In this document: piece after piece, positions 48,262-61,253 of the stretch
Position numbering within the stretch: position 1 is the stretch's first letter
How the letters are laid out: every line of letters starts with the position of its first letter
NCBI GenBank assembly: GCA_003024785.1
Contig: PUQB01000354.1
Span: 124,001-188,000, forward strand
Length of the DNA stretch: 64,000 nt
Direction of reading: 5' to 3'
From: Selaginella tamariscina
Lineage: Eukaryota; Streptophyta; Lycopodiopsida; Selaginellales; Selaginellaceae
Program-made: the position numbers and the translations under genes
The notes under the pieces: generated by a model
Told to the model about the DNA's origin: nothing
Databases searched by the model: none
Seen by the model: the letters and a program-made list of their open reading frames with translations, nothing else

Positions 48262-51200
48262 ATGGAGTCAGAGCCACTGTTCGAATGTGGTCTTCCAGAT
48301 CCGCCAGATTGCCTTGAAGATCTTGCACTAGATGAGGATTGGGTCTCACTTTTGTTGGATAATTCATCCAATTTTGGGGAGGACGAATCTTTTCCCCTGC
48401 TAGATGATCTCCCGGAATGCCCCGAACCAATTCTTCCCTCCGTACCTTCTCCAGTAGCGATGTCACGCAGCTTAGCGGAAATTCTACAAGTCAAGACGAT
48501 AATAAGTTTTATAATAATATTAATACACACGCTATAACCTGTAGTTGCAAGTTAACCAAGTCGTGTAGATTAGTACGAGTAAGAGGAACGTATGGGCCCT
48601 CTAGTGTGTGTGTGTGTGTGTATAAACACAGTTCTTGTTTGTAATTATACAAGTATCCATTACATTTTATCTTTGGCTTTGATTTTTCAAGATATATGAT
48701 ATAGAAAGAACAAGGATAGAGACTATAGTCTAAGATTTTTAACAGCTTATCTCTTAGTCTCTTTTATAATTCATGTGTGGATTTATTTTAAGGTGCTCTG
48801 GTGAAGAAGCTGGATCAGGAACTGAGCAATGTAAATCAACAGAAGAGAAGAAGGGTGAAGAGAGGAAGAAGAAGCAAACTGCTTCTCACCCTTCTTTATC
48901 AGGTGAATCTAACTCCACCACCAATCGGACAAAGGTAATTTTTCAAAACATATGTTTGATATATGCAGATGTATATGTATATTTCATGTGATACGTAAAA
49001 ATATGCAACACGTAAGCCTCATAGCTTACATTTTATTTCTTATATATCAGAGGGGTCAACTTGGGAAGCGAAAGATTGAGTTCCTTGATGAGGAAAAGGT
49101 CGAAGTCGAGGGAGAACCTGACGAGGAGGAACAGAAGAGAAGAGCAAGGTTTGTTAAAGATGATTATAGTTTAATAAATCATAATATCAATAGATATATG
49201 TACGGTGTGTTAATTGTAACCTTGTAACAGGTTGATGAGGAACAGAGAGAGTGCACAGCTATCAAGGCAACGTAAGAAGGCATATGTGGACGATTTAGAG
49301 GAGCGGGTTAGAGCCTTAAACGCTACAGTTGCCGAGCTTAAAAACACGGTTAGTCTAATCAGTGCTGAGAATGTAAATCTACGTAATCAGCTGGCATATT
49401 TCTACCACACTAGTAACACAAACACACGACAACAAAAGGGGGCCAAGTTTACGCCCCCTCCGCCTGTTGGTATGCCTGTGTACCCGTATCCTACTACTGG
49501 ATACGTACCTATACGGCCAGCTTCTACTGCTCCTCCGGTTCCAATACCTCGACTTAAGACTCAGGTACTGTGCGTATGTGTGTTTCATATGATATATTAC
49601 ATTCAGTATACATTATAGATCCTCTCTCTCTCTCTCTACATACACATGCATATGATGCTTTGTATGCAAACCATATAACATACTGGTGTTGAACATGTGT
49701 ATTAGCATAGCTGCTTTCTTTTATTGTTTCTTTGCCTTGGCATTGCTTTAGGTACGGTCTTGTATTCTTAAATTTGTCACAAGTTAATCTTCGTATTTTT
49801 TATTGATGTAATTACGTCATGAATTTAGTGACCAGTGTTGTATATATACAGATACGTCATATTGTGACTCACACACACAAACGGACATATAATGTTTTAT
49901 ATACCAACCGTGTGATAACTGTGTAGGCTACACCGGTAAAGAGTACAAAACGTGCAAAAGTCACCAAAGAAGAAAGCCGGGGAAAAACAAAGAAGTTGGC
50001 AAGTTTTGCAGCTCTGGGATTGTTATTCTTCATGTTCCTCTTCTTCCCGGGAATTCCTAGAATATCCCAGAACTCATATAGTACAGTTATACGGTCTGGA
50101 GATTTGGTATCAAATAGGGTAGGTGGAAGAGTTTTAATGAGTATTAACGATGATAACTGGGAAAGGAAACCGCCGGGAGCCGTTGGATGTGATGGAAATG
50201 GGGCGGTAGGGGTGGATGGGAATCGTGCGGTTATTGATGGGAGTATGTTCCCTGCGAACGTGAGCACGTATGGGAATGCAACTAGTAGGTTCCCAACTTC
50301 TTTGATACTGCCAAGAGACAACAAGGTGTGTCTGTGTGTGTCTGTGTGTGTGCGTGTGTAATATAAAATTATGGATGATCCAGATAATCTAGACAAATAT
50401 TATCTGGCTGACTTCTCTCTCTACACACACACACACACGTGTGTGTGAGAGAGAGACTTATAGTTTTATATTTTGATATTTTAGGCAACATAAGTGCGCG
50501 TGACATAATATTTATATGGTATGTTTTCAGGTAGTGAAGGTGGATGGAGATTTGATAATACAAGCAGTATTAGCAGGGATAAAGCAGCGGAGAAGAATGT
50601 TCCAGCGTTGATAAGTCAGAATCTGAAGATGCATCGAGCTCTTCCTAACAATGCTTTACCCCTCTGGATGAGGATGTTCATACTCAACAGCAGATCCTCA
50701 GCGATCTTGGAGGTATTATGCTTAGTGTACATATATACACGCAAGCATACATAGTACATATACATGCATAGTTTGTCTGCATGTACGATCGATAAGTGTA
50801 CACAAGACGTATACAGAAACAGACACCTGTAAATGCGTTTGTGTCTAATCAGAACCGATTGCTTAACGTATGTTATGAGAGAGATGTATATCCGAATATA
50901 GTTATGTTTCTATGTATCCATTATGTGACTCATGGTGAATATATTTTTCAGGAACTGTGTTTAGCACGGGGATGTGTAGCGAGGTGTTTCAGTTTGAAAT
51001 ATCACCAGCAAACTCTGAGCCCCGGGACAGAGCAACCCGGGCATCTTCTCCAGTAAAAAGGAACGGAAGAAATCATCGTCGAAATCTTACGGCTGTCCCT
51101 CTCCTTCCTCAAAAGAACCACCCAAGGGAAAGAAGTACAACACATCTTCATCAGATTCCTACTCGTCAAGGTGAAGTCCACGTGTGTGTCTAAACCCTAG

Positions 51201-51600
51201 ACACCCGCTCTCTCTCCTTACTCCCTCCCTATCTCTCTCTAATGTCATAGAAGTGATGTTAGATACATACACACGTATGCATCTATTCTTGACTTTTTGC
51301 TGAGTATGTCTTGTTCGTCTCTCTCTTTCATATGTCACACACACATACATAAATATCAGATAGAGCATGTCGTATATAATAGGTGTAGCGTATATATGTG
51401 CTGTTTAGATATGTATACGTCTTGTGTGTTTAATTGAATATCTGTTTTAAAACAGAGAATCTTCTTCGCTGGTGGTATCAATATTTAACTCGAAACAAGC
51501 GGATCTGGCTCGCATTTTTGTTGTGGTGCTCGTCGATAGTGTGAAGTATGTTACATACTCTTGCATGCTTCCTCCCCAGCCACAGGTTGTTACCGCGTAA
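48262..51600 (+). CDS. Membrane-tethered bZIP transcription factor, bZIP17/28 (ATF6-like) type
   Basis: Exons: 48262 to about 48492-48507, about 48760-48934, 49051-49148, 49231-49564, 49927-50325, 50531-50712, 50952-51170 and 51458-51600. The exon 1/2 join is unsettled. Order: acidic activation region (ESEPLFECG, DWVSLLLDNSS), basic region NRESAQLSRQRKK with leucine-type heptads (DDLEERVRALNATVAELKN), a Pro-rich linker, one transmembrane helix (LASFAALGLLFFMFLFFPGI), a lumenal part with an S1P-type RRNL site (about 51080-51091) and the conserved end ARIFVVVLVDSVKYVTYSC. In Arabidopsis such proteins sit in the ER, move to the Golgi under protein-folding or salt stress, and are cut by S1P/S2P to free the bZIP part. 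Frame changes near 50574 and 50660 (one C short in a C run) interrupt exon 6. Confidence 0.92.
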
Positions 51601-53740
51601 TCCAGGGATAGAGTTTTGTTACTGAAAGGTATTTATATATGATAAGTATACATGTATATATGCAATAGTATATGCTATGTATACGATATTGGGTCGTATA
51701 CTTTACATATTAATATTATTATATATTATCTACTGATCTCTCTCTTTCTGTCTTACACACAAGCATTAACTCGTAGCTTTCAGGTACAAATCCAACTCCC
51801 ACAAAAGTGGAGAAGTTGAAGGTTATTAACACCATAAATAATGAAATCAGTTAGCGTGTAAGGGGAGCAGAATACGAAGACCTGGTAATGGTGTATCACT
51901 ATATAAAATAGATTATTCTTATAGTTTAACTGTTAATAACTGCGTATTTTAATATGTGCATCTATAATATCTATATACATTGAAATGTTAATCATAGTAA
52001 TTAATTGTTTATTAAATTAATGTATTCCATTGTGACAAACAAAAATACAGGATTTTTAAAATTAAAAAAAAAAAACATGGTCGTTTATTATTATTTTGTA
52101 GTATTTCGTTTACAATTATTAAAATTGAGTGGATATTAAAATTATTGACATTGAGTGGATATTTTAGTTTGGGTGCAAAAGATAATATAGTTTAAAATAC
52201 TTATAAATATTTGGTTATGAATGTATAAGTATACTTATTTAATAAAATTCAAGGTTAATTTATAGGTTCAATAATAACATTATTTTATCTTATACAATTA
52301 TCCAATAAATGTGTGTAAGTCAGCTTTAGAATATTTTAAGCATATACTAGTATGCCTATGTAATAATATACATGGGCACATCCAATATGTTATTTTATAA
52401 TTTTTAAATTATTTAAGTATTAATTTATAAGTTTTAATACATAAATTTTGCTGAGAATTTTCCTTATTAATATAAATTTATATAGAGACCTTATCAATAT
52501 ATTTAAATAATTAAATAATTTTAAAATAGAGCTTACAAATGTTTTACTTAAAAATAAGAGAAAAAGCCAATGCTAATTCAAACAATATAAGTTCAAATTA
52601 TATTTAGATATTGTCGTATGAATATATTAAAATATTAAATACTATGCATAGTGTTTTAATGATGTTTCATACATTCTTTTTTGTAGTGTCACTACTGACG
52701 CAGTGGATGAGATTCTTATATACTGATCCAGAGAAAGATAAATTATTGACAAAGTTTAAATTTTAAATTTTTATCAAAATCAAAATCAAAATCTAGTCCA
52801 CCACAAATAAACTATATGTTTATTTAATCTAAACATTCAATATCATAGTTTCTTCTTTTTAAGTTATAAAGTTTTATTGTAGTTAACTTTCCCAGGAGAT
52901 TCGGTTCTGTTATAAGAATATACAAAACATTAAATTGAAGAGATATCCGAATTATTAATGAACAATAAAATATAATTTTAATTATATTTTTAATAATGAA
53001 AAATAAATATAATTTTAATAATGTTTTTTAATAATGAACAATAAAATATAATTTTAATGTAACTCTGAACTAAAATCTAAAATATTAAATAGTACATATT
53101 AAATTATACAGTTTCATTGGAGTTATCAGAGTTGCATCCTAATTAAATAAAACCCCCTAAGCATATTCCGTCCAAAATAGCATATTTGTCCAAAAAAGCA
53201 TATTCCGTCCAAGAAAGCATATTTCGTCCAAGAAAGCATATTCCGTCTTAAAAGGCACATATTCTATTCTGTTCGACACGTCAGCCATCTTATCCATTGT
53301 AGATCTGAAAGATAATGCTTGAATTAAGTCACATACATAATAATCATTTATATTAAATAACAATGTATCTTTCTTTCTTTAATTATATATAATCACTTAT
53401 ACTTAATCTAAACATAGACTCTGTATTGCCAACCTGAACTTTACTGCCCTCATGTATTTAGCCACAACTGTTGCCGGCAGCTTTTCGCGCTTCGCCGGCG
53501 ACACCGATTCTTTGTTCTTCACCTACAACGGAAATCCGATAAAGAACATGGAACCCGTAGCGCACTCACCCGCGCAGTTTAAAACCTGATCAAGAATTAG
53601 GGTTCTTGCGCAAGCATATTCTATAACGGTACTATCCGCACATTCCGACAAGCAGAGTATATTCCGGCAGATGACAATACCATAAAAAGGTCTTAAATTA
53701 GAATACCCGCGTTTATAATCCAAGGATTAAAATTAGCCAA
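51601..53740. other. Intergenic DNA between the bZIP and MFS genes
   Basis: A+T-rich, without a convincing gene. It holds a 19-bp minisatellite (53159-53262) and, from 53590, the likely leader of the MFS gene with a telo-box-like TTAGGGTT word. Confidence 0.6.
53159..53262. repeat. Minisatellite of about 19-bp units, about five copies
   Basis: Units follow AAGCATATTCCGTCCAAG with single-base differences. The core GCATATTCCGTC also occurs inverted at about 57049-57062 (GACGGAATATGCTC), and related ATATTCCGGC appears at about 53660. Confidence 0.85.
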
Positions 53741-55323
53741 ATGGCAATTAGAATGCCTAAAGAGTGGTTAGCATTAGTAGGAGCAATATGGGTCATGCTT
53801 GCAGCTGGCGGTGGTTACAACTTCGGTCTCTACTCAGAAGCACTCAAGGTTTCACTGGGATATACACAGAACAAGGTGAGCACCATAGCTTTCTTTAGGG
53901 ACGTTGGTGCAAACCTGGGCATTCACTGCGGTATTCTCTACAGTCACTTCGGGCCGCGGGCGGTACTTTTCGTCGGTGCATGCCTGAATTTCGTCGGGTA
54001 CTTCGTGCTGTGGCTGATCGTGTGTCATAAGGTTTCCGATCCGGGGTTGGCCGTCGTTTCCTTGGTGTACTTTCTAGTTGCAAACTCTCAGGCCTTCGGT
54101 TTTAGCGCGGCCATGATCACAAGCGTGGAGAACTTCCCTAAGAAGAGGGGCATTGTCATTGGGATGGTCACTGGGTTTATCGGGCTCAGCGGCGCGCTTC
54201 TGTCACTGGTCTTCGAGGCTCTATATAGACAGAGAACCAAGGATTATCTCCTATTCAACAGCTGGGTGACTAGCGGGCTCTATTTGCTCTGCATGCCGCT
54301 GGTGCAGGTAGTGGACTACCCGGCAAAGTCTGAATTCGACGAGGCGCATAGAAAAGAGTTCCGCTGCTTTTCTATCTTCAGTTTTGTTACAGGGGGTTAC
54401 TTGTTTCTTGTAATCCTTCTCAAGTCGGTGTTTAATATAAGCTGGCAGGTCCACTGTGCACTAACGGCGGTTTTGGTAGTGACTGTGATTGTCGTTCCTC
54501 TCTCGATTGTATTTCTTTTTAGGGAGACACACTCCCGTGCTCCGCCCCCACAGGTAAGGGGTGAAGCACAGGTACAAGTAGATGAAGCACAGGTACAAGT
54601 AGAATCGCACGTAGAAGAGGGAGAGTACTGTAGCAACGAGAAGAAACCAGAGAGGGGGGACAACTATACAGTCTGGCAAGCAGTTACTAGCCTGGATATG
54701 TGGATTATCGTTTTAGCAAGCACCTGCGGGATGGGATCGGTCTTGGCGGCGCTAGGTAACATGGGACAGATCGGAACGGCTTGGTCATACTCCACTCACC
54801 AGATAACCAACTCGGTCTCTTTTATAAGCATTCTCAGTTTCGTGGGCAGGATCGCAATTGGATGGACCTCAGAGATATTGGTACGAAAGTACGGTACCCC
54901 GCGGCCACTGGCATTTGCAGTAACGCTCATCATAACAGCTGTAGGGCACATCTTTATCGCACTCAAGCCGTCCTCTGCAGCACTGTTGCTGGCCTCTGGT
55001 ATCGAAGGATTTGCACTGGGATCGCTTCTTACTAGATATTTACTATGACATCTGAGCTCTTTGGATTGAAGAATTTTGCCACGCTCTACAGTATGGGAAC
55101 TGCAGTTTCTACCGTGGTTGGGACGTACTTACTGTCCGTTTTACTAGCTGGTAACCTGTTTGATCGGGAGTCTAAGAAGCAGCACCACCGTAATGCTTGC
55201 TATGGAGTTGACTGTTACCGCCAGAGTTTCCTGATCATGGCTGGCGTCTGCCTGTTTGGTGCGTGCTTGAGTTTTGTCTTAACGTTTCGAACTAGGCATT
55301 TCTACAAGAAGTTCATTGCGTGA
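53741..55323 (+). CDS. Nodulin-like major facilitator superfamily transporter
   Basis: Intronless, about 527 codons. It begins MAIRMPKEWLALVGAIWVML and keeps the nodulin-like MFS pattern: first half with GGYNFGLYSEALK, GFSAAMITSVENFPKKRG and GLSGALLSLVF, about six membrane spans, an acidic cytosolic loop (residues ~268-310) and a second half (WQAVTSLDMWIIVLASTCGM, GRIAIGWTSE) ending in SELFGLKNFATLYSMG. The loop holds a 21-bp tandem duplication (54563-54604, EAQVQVD then EAQVQVE). Members move small solutes across plasma or internal membranes; the substrate is unknown. Two bases near 55031-55036 appear inserted, closing the first frame at 55046 seven codons after LGSLL; the second half resumes as MTSELFG. 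Sequencing error or a recent knockout are both possible. Confidence 0.9.
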
Positions 55324-55896
55324 TATACACATTAAATTTTTCCAAGTGTGTATGTAATATATCATCTATTTTATAAATATTAATATTACACAGATATATG
55401 CTTTATAATAACAGGATATAATAATAATAGCTGATAAATGCTTTTTATAATCTACATCGTTCAATAGCTGTGTCTCAACGTAATTCGTTACTAAGTATAA
55501 AATAATGAACTCTTGTATACGCTCTCAGCCACGGCTTATTCTCTATGTAAGTATATATACCATGCTTGTTGTGTGTTTGTGTGTGTGCGTGTGCGGGAGA
55601 GAGAGTACCACTTTGAAAGTATATGTATGTTAGAAATTTTACGTTGAGATGAATCAAAGTACCTAATTTTATATAATTCCTAAATTATTAAGTAGTTTTG
55701 AAAATGTCCAAATTGACCTTGAGCACTTAATAATATATTTAGAGCTAAACTATAACCCTAAACCTGGTTGGCTCTGTTGCTATTGTATGCCAGAGGTTCG
55801 AAGCCGATTAACGTATGTTTTTTTTTTAATTCTATGATTTCATTAACATTGTTGTTTGCAAAATCAAACACAATTCCTGAAAAATGAACCCCTTCC

Positions 55897-55938
<42 letters not shown>

Positions 55939-56010
55939 ATATACAAAGATCAAACCTCTGAATGGTCCACAGAAACAGTGAACAAGATATAATAATAATA
56001 ATGTATTCAC
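55324..56010. other. Intergenic DNA between the MFS gene and the 56-kb gene
   Basis: About 690 bp holding the 3' ends of both flanking genes. It contains a (TA)n(TG)n tract at 55897-55939 and a lone GGTTCGAAGCC B-box-like word at 55795. No gene is seen. Confidence 0.6.
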
Positions 56011-56644
56011 TTATATGTCCCAAAAGGGCATAAGGGGAGCAAGTCCACGTAGCTCTCTATTAGCCTTAAGACGCAGTTTATCTCTGGGTATAATGGGACG
56101 TGCACCACATGGAACCGTAGGTGTAGCAGGTGCACTGTACCGACTCCAGAATCTGGCATCTTTGTCCTGGATCCTCGAACATTCCTGCGAATCTCGATTG
56201 CAGATACCAGTATATTCTTGCTGAGCATTTTTGGGAACTCTGATGAAGCAAGTCTATCTTCTAAGGTAGGAAGCTCACCAGACAATATGAAGACCCGATT
56301 TTCTGACTGTTTGAATGGGAGCTTAGTCTGTACTATGTTGTTCTCTTTCATCCACCTGTAAATATATTTACAGAAATTAATTTTATAGTGAAAATTTAAC
56401 TAAGTTTTATATTATTACAGATTTAAATAAATCAAATAAAGAATATTTATATAAAATAAAAATATAACCTGAGAATGTATTTCATATGGCGCTTGCTATG
56501 GAATTCTTGATGCAATTGGGCATGGCCCCATAGCTGCTCGCTTGTGAGTGCACTGTATTCGTGTAGAATCTGAGCCAGTTTTAATGCTTTGGCTTTGGGA
56601 TCAACATTTGCAGCTCTTGCCACTCTTGTCCCTGTTCCAATCAT
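56011..56644 (-). CDS. Two-exon gene, small winged-helix-like protein, family not recognised
   Basis: Minus strand. Exon 1 is 56469-56644 (MIGTGTRVARAANVDPKAKA start) and exon 2 is 56011-56355, joined in phase 2 across a 113-bp intron. The first 90 residues resemble a winged helix (ALKLAQILHEYSALTSEQLW, then SKRHMKYILRWMKENNIVQ). The end, KLRLKANRELRGLAPLMPF and WDI, looks conserved but lies in a different frame: a one-base shift near 56186 separates the halves, and the frame as written ends at 56007 instead. Total about 173 residues. The style suggests a conserved plant organelle or RNA-linked protein, but I do not recognise it. Confidence 0.65.
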
Positions 56645-57155
56645 CTCTTAAACATCCCCTAATCAATCCTTAAACAGTTTACCTGTATTGTTATATTTAT
56701 ATTTACATTTTCTTATATATATAAATGTATATTATATATAGCAATCTTTTAAGAGAGAGAGTATCACTTGAAAATGTGCAAGCTTTGCCCAAAGTCATGT
56801 CAGCTTTATAATTATATATATTATATATTATATATATATATTAACATTGTATCTGTCCAAATATAAATTTTATAATAACACTTTCAAAATTTATAATTTA
56901 AGCATATAAAATTCCTAAAATACATATATTTTACAAAATTTGTTTAAGGTGTTTATAAAAATTAAAGGAACTATATAAAGTTTAAAAAGACTTAGTTTTA
57001 TGGTGTAACCTAGCAGAATATTCTAACCATGTCAGAATATGTGGATATAGACGGAATATGCTCAGCAAAGAACCCTAGGGTTTTTGCGAGGAGCGAGAAG
57101 CGAGGAGCGATGGTCAGTTTGCTGCTGGTTCTATGTGTTGTGCTTGTTTAATCAG
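56645..57155. promoter_or_regulatory. Divergent intergenic region between two small genes
   Basis: 511 bp. The side near 57156 has GACGGAATATGCTC (inverted match to the 53159 minisatellite core) and a palindromic telo-box-like AACCCTAGGGTTT at 57071-57083. A possible 45-bp leader intron runs from GTCAGT (57111) to AATCAG (57155). The rest is A+T rich. Confidence 0.45.
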
Positions 57156-57412
57156 ATGGTGCAGGTGAAATCTGTGGAGGCGGCGAAGCAGAAATTTGCC
57201 ACATTCAAAACTCGTCAAATACAACATGAAGCTGTTGCAGCTCACGGTTTCCAAAGTTCAGGTAGTATATATAATTTAATTGCTTAGATTTAATTAAACT
57301 GGAAAATGAGTCAATTTGATTTTAGGAAGTGCTGCCTCATGGAAAGGCCACAGCGAAGGAAGTTAAAGAAGAAATTTGGTAATACTCTTATGCATTTTAT
57401 ATAACTGTAACA

Positions 57413-57457
<45 letters not shown>

Positions 57458-57522
57458 GCAACGTGCTTATCATACACTTATGTATACTTTCAGGTGCTGA
57501 TTCCAATTCGGCGAAGAGGTGA
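57156..57522 (+). CDS. Small basic protein gene, three exons, not recognised
   Basis: Exons 57156-57261, 57326-57378 and 57494-57522. The first reads MVQVKSVEAAKQKFATFKTR and continues QIQHEAVAAHG; the second SAASWKGHSEG; the last GADSNSAKR then TGA. It comes to about 62 residues, Lys rich, with a likely helix at the N-terminus. A one-base change near 57360 must be allowed for the second exon to reach the third. An upstream in-frame ATG at 57084 would add 24 residues, but the ATG right after an AG acceptor at 57155 is preferred. I do not recognise the family. Confidence 0.5.
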
Positions 57523-58180
57523 AAACCAGGTTTAGTTAACTACCTGTGGTTAATCTAATTAATGTTTTGCTTATATTATCGTATATTTATTTGTAAATTC
57601 AGTCCATGTACAAATATCTGAGGTATGTAATACATGTGCATATGTAGTTTAAAATTTATACCTACCTAGTGAGTTTATTTATACCTACCTAGTGAGTAAT
57701 AAAACCTTTAAAAGAATTTTAAATACAAGTTTGATGTTTTTTTCTTTATTATTTTACCACATTTTTGTTAAAAAGGAATAATTTCCAATTTCGTTATATA
57801 TATTTATAGTATCTCGAATATTATACATTATATACCATAGAATATTTTAAAAGTATTATATCATTAAACACCTGAAATATATATAATTTCATTTTTATAA
57901 GAATGTCTTATTGAATAAATTGCTTGGATTCTTTAAATCTATAGCGTATATCGTTTAACATATTGGAGATATTACGTGTATGTATAAGCTTATGTATGAG
58001 CAGTTCTATTATAGAATCTAAAATGTATATACATATATACCATGGAGTTTTTTATTTTATTTTTTGTAAAGTCTACATATACATAGATATATATAATATG
58101 GACTGCTCATGTATGTATATGTAAACCAAGAGTTCAAATTAAACTAGCTTTTAGTTAAGGTTTATATGCTTTTTTCTTGC

Positions 58181-58211
<31 letters not shown>

Positions 58212-59748
58212 CGTATACTTATATATTCATTTAGAAATTAATTTACCTTCCATTTCGTTTATTTGTTTTTTGACATTTCCAATGTATAATAAAATGCAAC
58301 TGGTGTATAATGATTTTATGTATGTGGAAGTGACAATTGAACAGAATGTGCATTATTCTTAAATGGTCGTTAGTTCTCATTACATTTTAATAAAATTAAA
58401 AAAGCTATATATTTGACTATACGCAGATACACATCCGTTCATCAAATGTTATATTATACTTGAATAATTATATTTACACTGTCACTTTATATCATACTAT
58501 ATTTTGTATGTATATATTATAATATATAGAGAGAGAGGAGAGAGAGAGAGAGAGAGAGAGAGTACTTGCCTAGTAATGTAGTAATCTAACGAAATAAGAC
58601 AGTAAATTTACATGCCTGGCACTGAAAAAAATAATGAGGAAAAAAATATAGAAATAATAATTAAGAAGCATATTCTGATAATGAATTATTATATTCCCCA
58701 GTTAATGTAAACTTTATATGCTTCTAAATTTTGGTTTCTTCTTTTATTTTCTATAATCCTCCTACCAATGTCGACGTGGTTTCCTAACATTTATGAATGT
58801 TCAAGCTTATTGTACTACCACACAAAGAAAAACAATGTTATGAACAAAGTCTTAGATAAACTGGAATTGTTATCAATTATAAAATTATATATATGGATAA
58901 TATTTAAAAAATCAACAAAGCATATTCTATATGTGTGTGTGTTTACATGTGTTTGTATACGTATGTGTAGAGAAATGTCTTGTTTGCATCTATACACAAG
59001 TTTATTAAACTTATGTATGTATTTATAGGATGATACTTTACGTATATAAAATATAAAAGAAAGTATATTTATAAGTGACATAGCCTGTTAAGATGCACTC
59101 ACTGTTGGTAAAATATGTCAACAAACACACACACACACACACACATATATATAAGATTCGGTGCATTTTTACACCATAGATGCAACTATTGACGGCCGTG
59201 AAAAAGAATGCAAAACCGAGTAATTCTTTAGTATATTACATATGGACCTTTCACGTAATCACTTCTCTACACATTTCGAAAAATTTGCAATTTCTTTTGT
59301 AACATATTAACTTGTTTATATATATATATATATAAAGTCTAGAACAAGTCCCACAAACTTTAAGAGTATAATATTACATTCCCATGTATTATACAAACAC
59401 TTATTTTCATATTCTACTATTTATAATAAATAAACATTATAAAACTAAAATACAAAAAAGGAAAGTTTGATTAGATTAAATTACAATATATGCTGGTACT
59501 TAACATAAACTTAGGTTAACTACACTTTCATCACCTGTTAGAGAATTCTATTTGAAATAACATGGTAAGCTGGTCAAAAGCCCTCTTTTATCAGAATAAT
59601 TAGAATCCACTTTTTTGTGCAATAGTGTTTTCTTACATTAAAAGTAATAGAAAATCTAAATATTGTATTTGTTAGATATCTTTTTATTATAAATAAAATA
59701 AATCTCGTTTTTATGAATAACTCTCTCTCTCTCTCTCTCTCTATATAT

Positions 59749-59807
<59 letters not shown>

Positions 59808-60860
59808 ACACACACACCACAACACACACACACTTATTTATTGCATGTGCATTTAAATTATTGAATGCATGAAGTATTCTAGTGTGTGTGTTGTGTGTTC
59901 TAAATGTTGTGTATGTGCATGAACAGAGATCGTTTCTGCTTTCATAAACAAGTGATTAACTTGTTTCCTACTTGTTTGAATGGAAGTTTAGTATGCATTA
60001 TGTCATTCTATTTAGGATAATATTAATGCTTCCGCTAGTTTTCGCCCCCCTATCTTAATCACAGTTAATTAAATTAATTATTTTAATGATTTTATTTGTA
60101 TTTAAAAATCATAAGTTTTAAAAGACTTTCAGGGTTAATGCATTTCATCTATAAGTTTTCTTTAAATCATGTTTTGTCTGATTTTAATATTTATTGATTA
60201 ATTAAGTTTTAATTAATTATGACTAATACAAGAGGGGATTCAGAAAGGTATATAAAACATAACAACTGTGGAAATGTATTATGCTCTTGGATTTCAACAC
60301 CTGCTGTATATATGTATATATACAGTAACAATTTAATGCATAAAAATGGATGCTGATTTAATATACAAATTTAAATCAGCGTCCAATTAACATACATATT
60401 AATAAAAATGGACGCTGATTTAAATTTGCTTTAGAAAAGAAATTGCTTAAAAGCTTGAATTTGAAACGTCGTGCTTTTAACGCCAAGGAGAGAGCTATGA
60501 TTATTTAATAAGATTAAATTTATATGGTATTGGCATGATTAAATTAGCTTTGAATAAGTTTATATAGTTCTATATCATTTAATATTGATTAATATGATAC
60601 CTTTTTCAACAATGTCTTACCAAATATTTTGTTTAATATATATGTTTTATATATATATGTATTAAATATTAAGTATACATATAGCTTTATATTGATATTA
60701 TATCTATATGTACATGCATTAAACTAATAACTAATTCGGTCAATAAAGGCGTAAAGAAAACAAAAGTATATACATTTTATGCATCTAAGCAACGTCCACT
60801 GTTCAATGTAAAGGTGAGAAACGTATATTCCATAGTTCATAACCACGCCCCCCTTGAGCC
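57523..60860. other. A+T-rich intergenic DNA with microsatellites
   Basis: 3.3 kb without a convincing gene. Tracts include (CA)n at 58182-58210, (GA)n at 58529-58562, (CA)n at 59124-59144 and a (TC)n-(TA)n-(GA)n palindromic run at 59721-59804. A foldback cluster lies at 60347-60425. Confidence 0.6.
60347..60425. repeat. Three-copy inverted repeat, core TGGACGCTGATTTAA
   Basis: Copies at 60348-60361 (TGGATGCTGATTTA), 60370-60385 (inverted, TTTAAATCAGCGTCCA) and 60409-60424 (TGGACGCTGATTTAAA). Any two neighbouring copies can form a stem. It lies about 520 bp upstream of the ERD7-like start. Confidence 0.8.
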
Positions 60861-60867
60861 TATAAAT
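60861..60867 (+). promoter_or_regulatory. TATA box of the ERD7-like gene
   Basis: TATAAAT in the context GAGCCTATAAATCC, about 80 bp upstream of the ATG at 60942, after a C-rich stretch. The position fits a start site near 60895. Confidence 0.55.
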
Positions 60868-60941
60868 CCATCTTACTAATTCATTCAAAGATATATAGAT
60901 CTTGTTTTCTTATATCCCATTTTATTTACAAATACAGATCT

Positions 60942-61207
60942 ATGGGTCAGTCTGCTCCTCCAAATGCTCACGGGAGACGAAGAACACGTTCTATGACTGC
61001 AGATATGGAGAACCAGAAACAGCCAGAAACTGTTGCGGGACGGACCAGGCTGCCGGCACCAGCAAGAAACCTAAGCTCTCTGAAGAAGCTGAACTACTGC
61101 AAGAGGCAATATATGCCCTCTCGAAGAGAGTAACAAGGATGCAGCCCAGCAGCTGCCTGTGTCTTCTGAAGTCCTTGTCGCCATTCCAAATGCAAAGGTA
61201 GGTTACT

Positions 61208-61253
<46 letters not shown>

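Noticed and set aside
53157-53363. Minus-strand 68-codon open frame over the minisatellite
   Set aside because: The frame exists because the 19-bp repeat lacks stops; the protein would be a simple repeat with no family features.
55765-55806. tRNA-like A- and B-box words (TGGCTCTGTTG, GGTTCGAAGCC), possible tRNA or SINE head
   Set aside because: The boxes are only about 15 bases apart and no cloverleaf or repeat tail could be seen; a similar lone B-box-like word at 31766 also lacks a partner.
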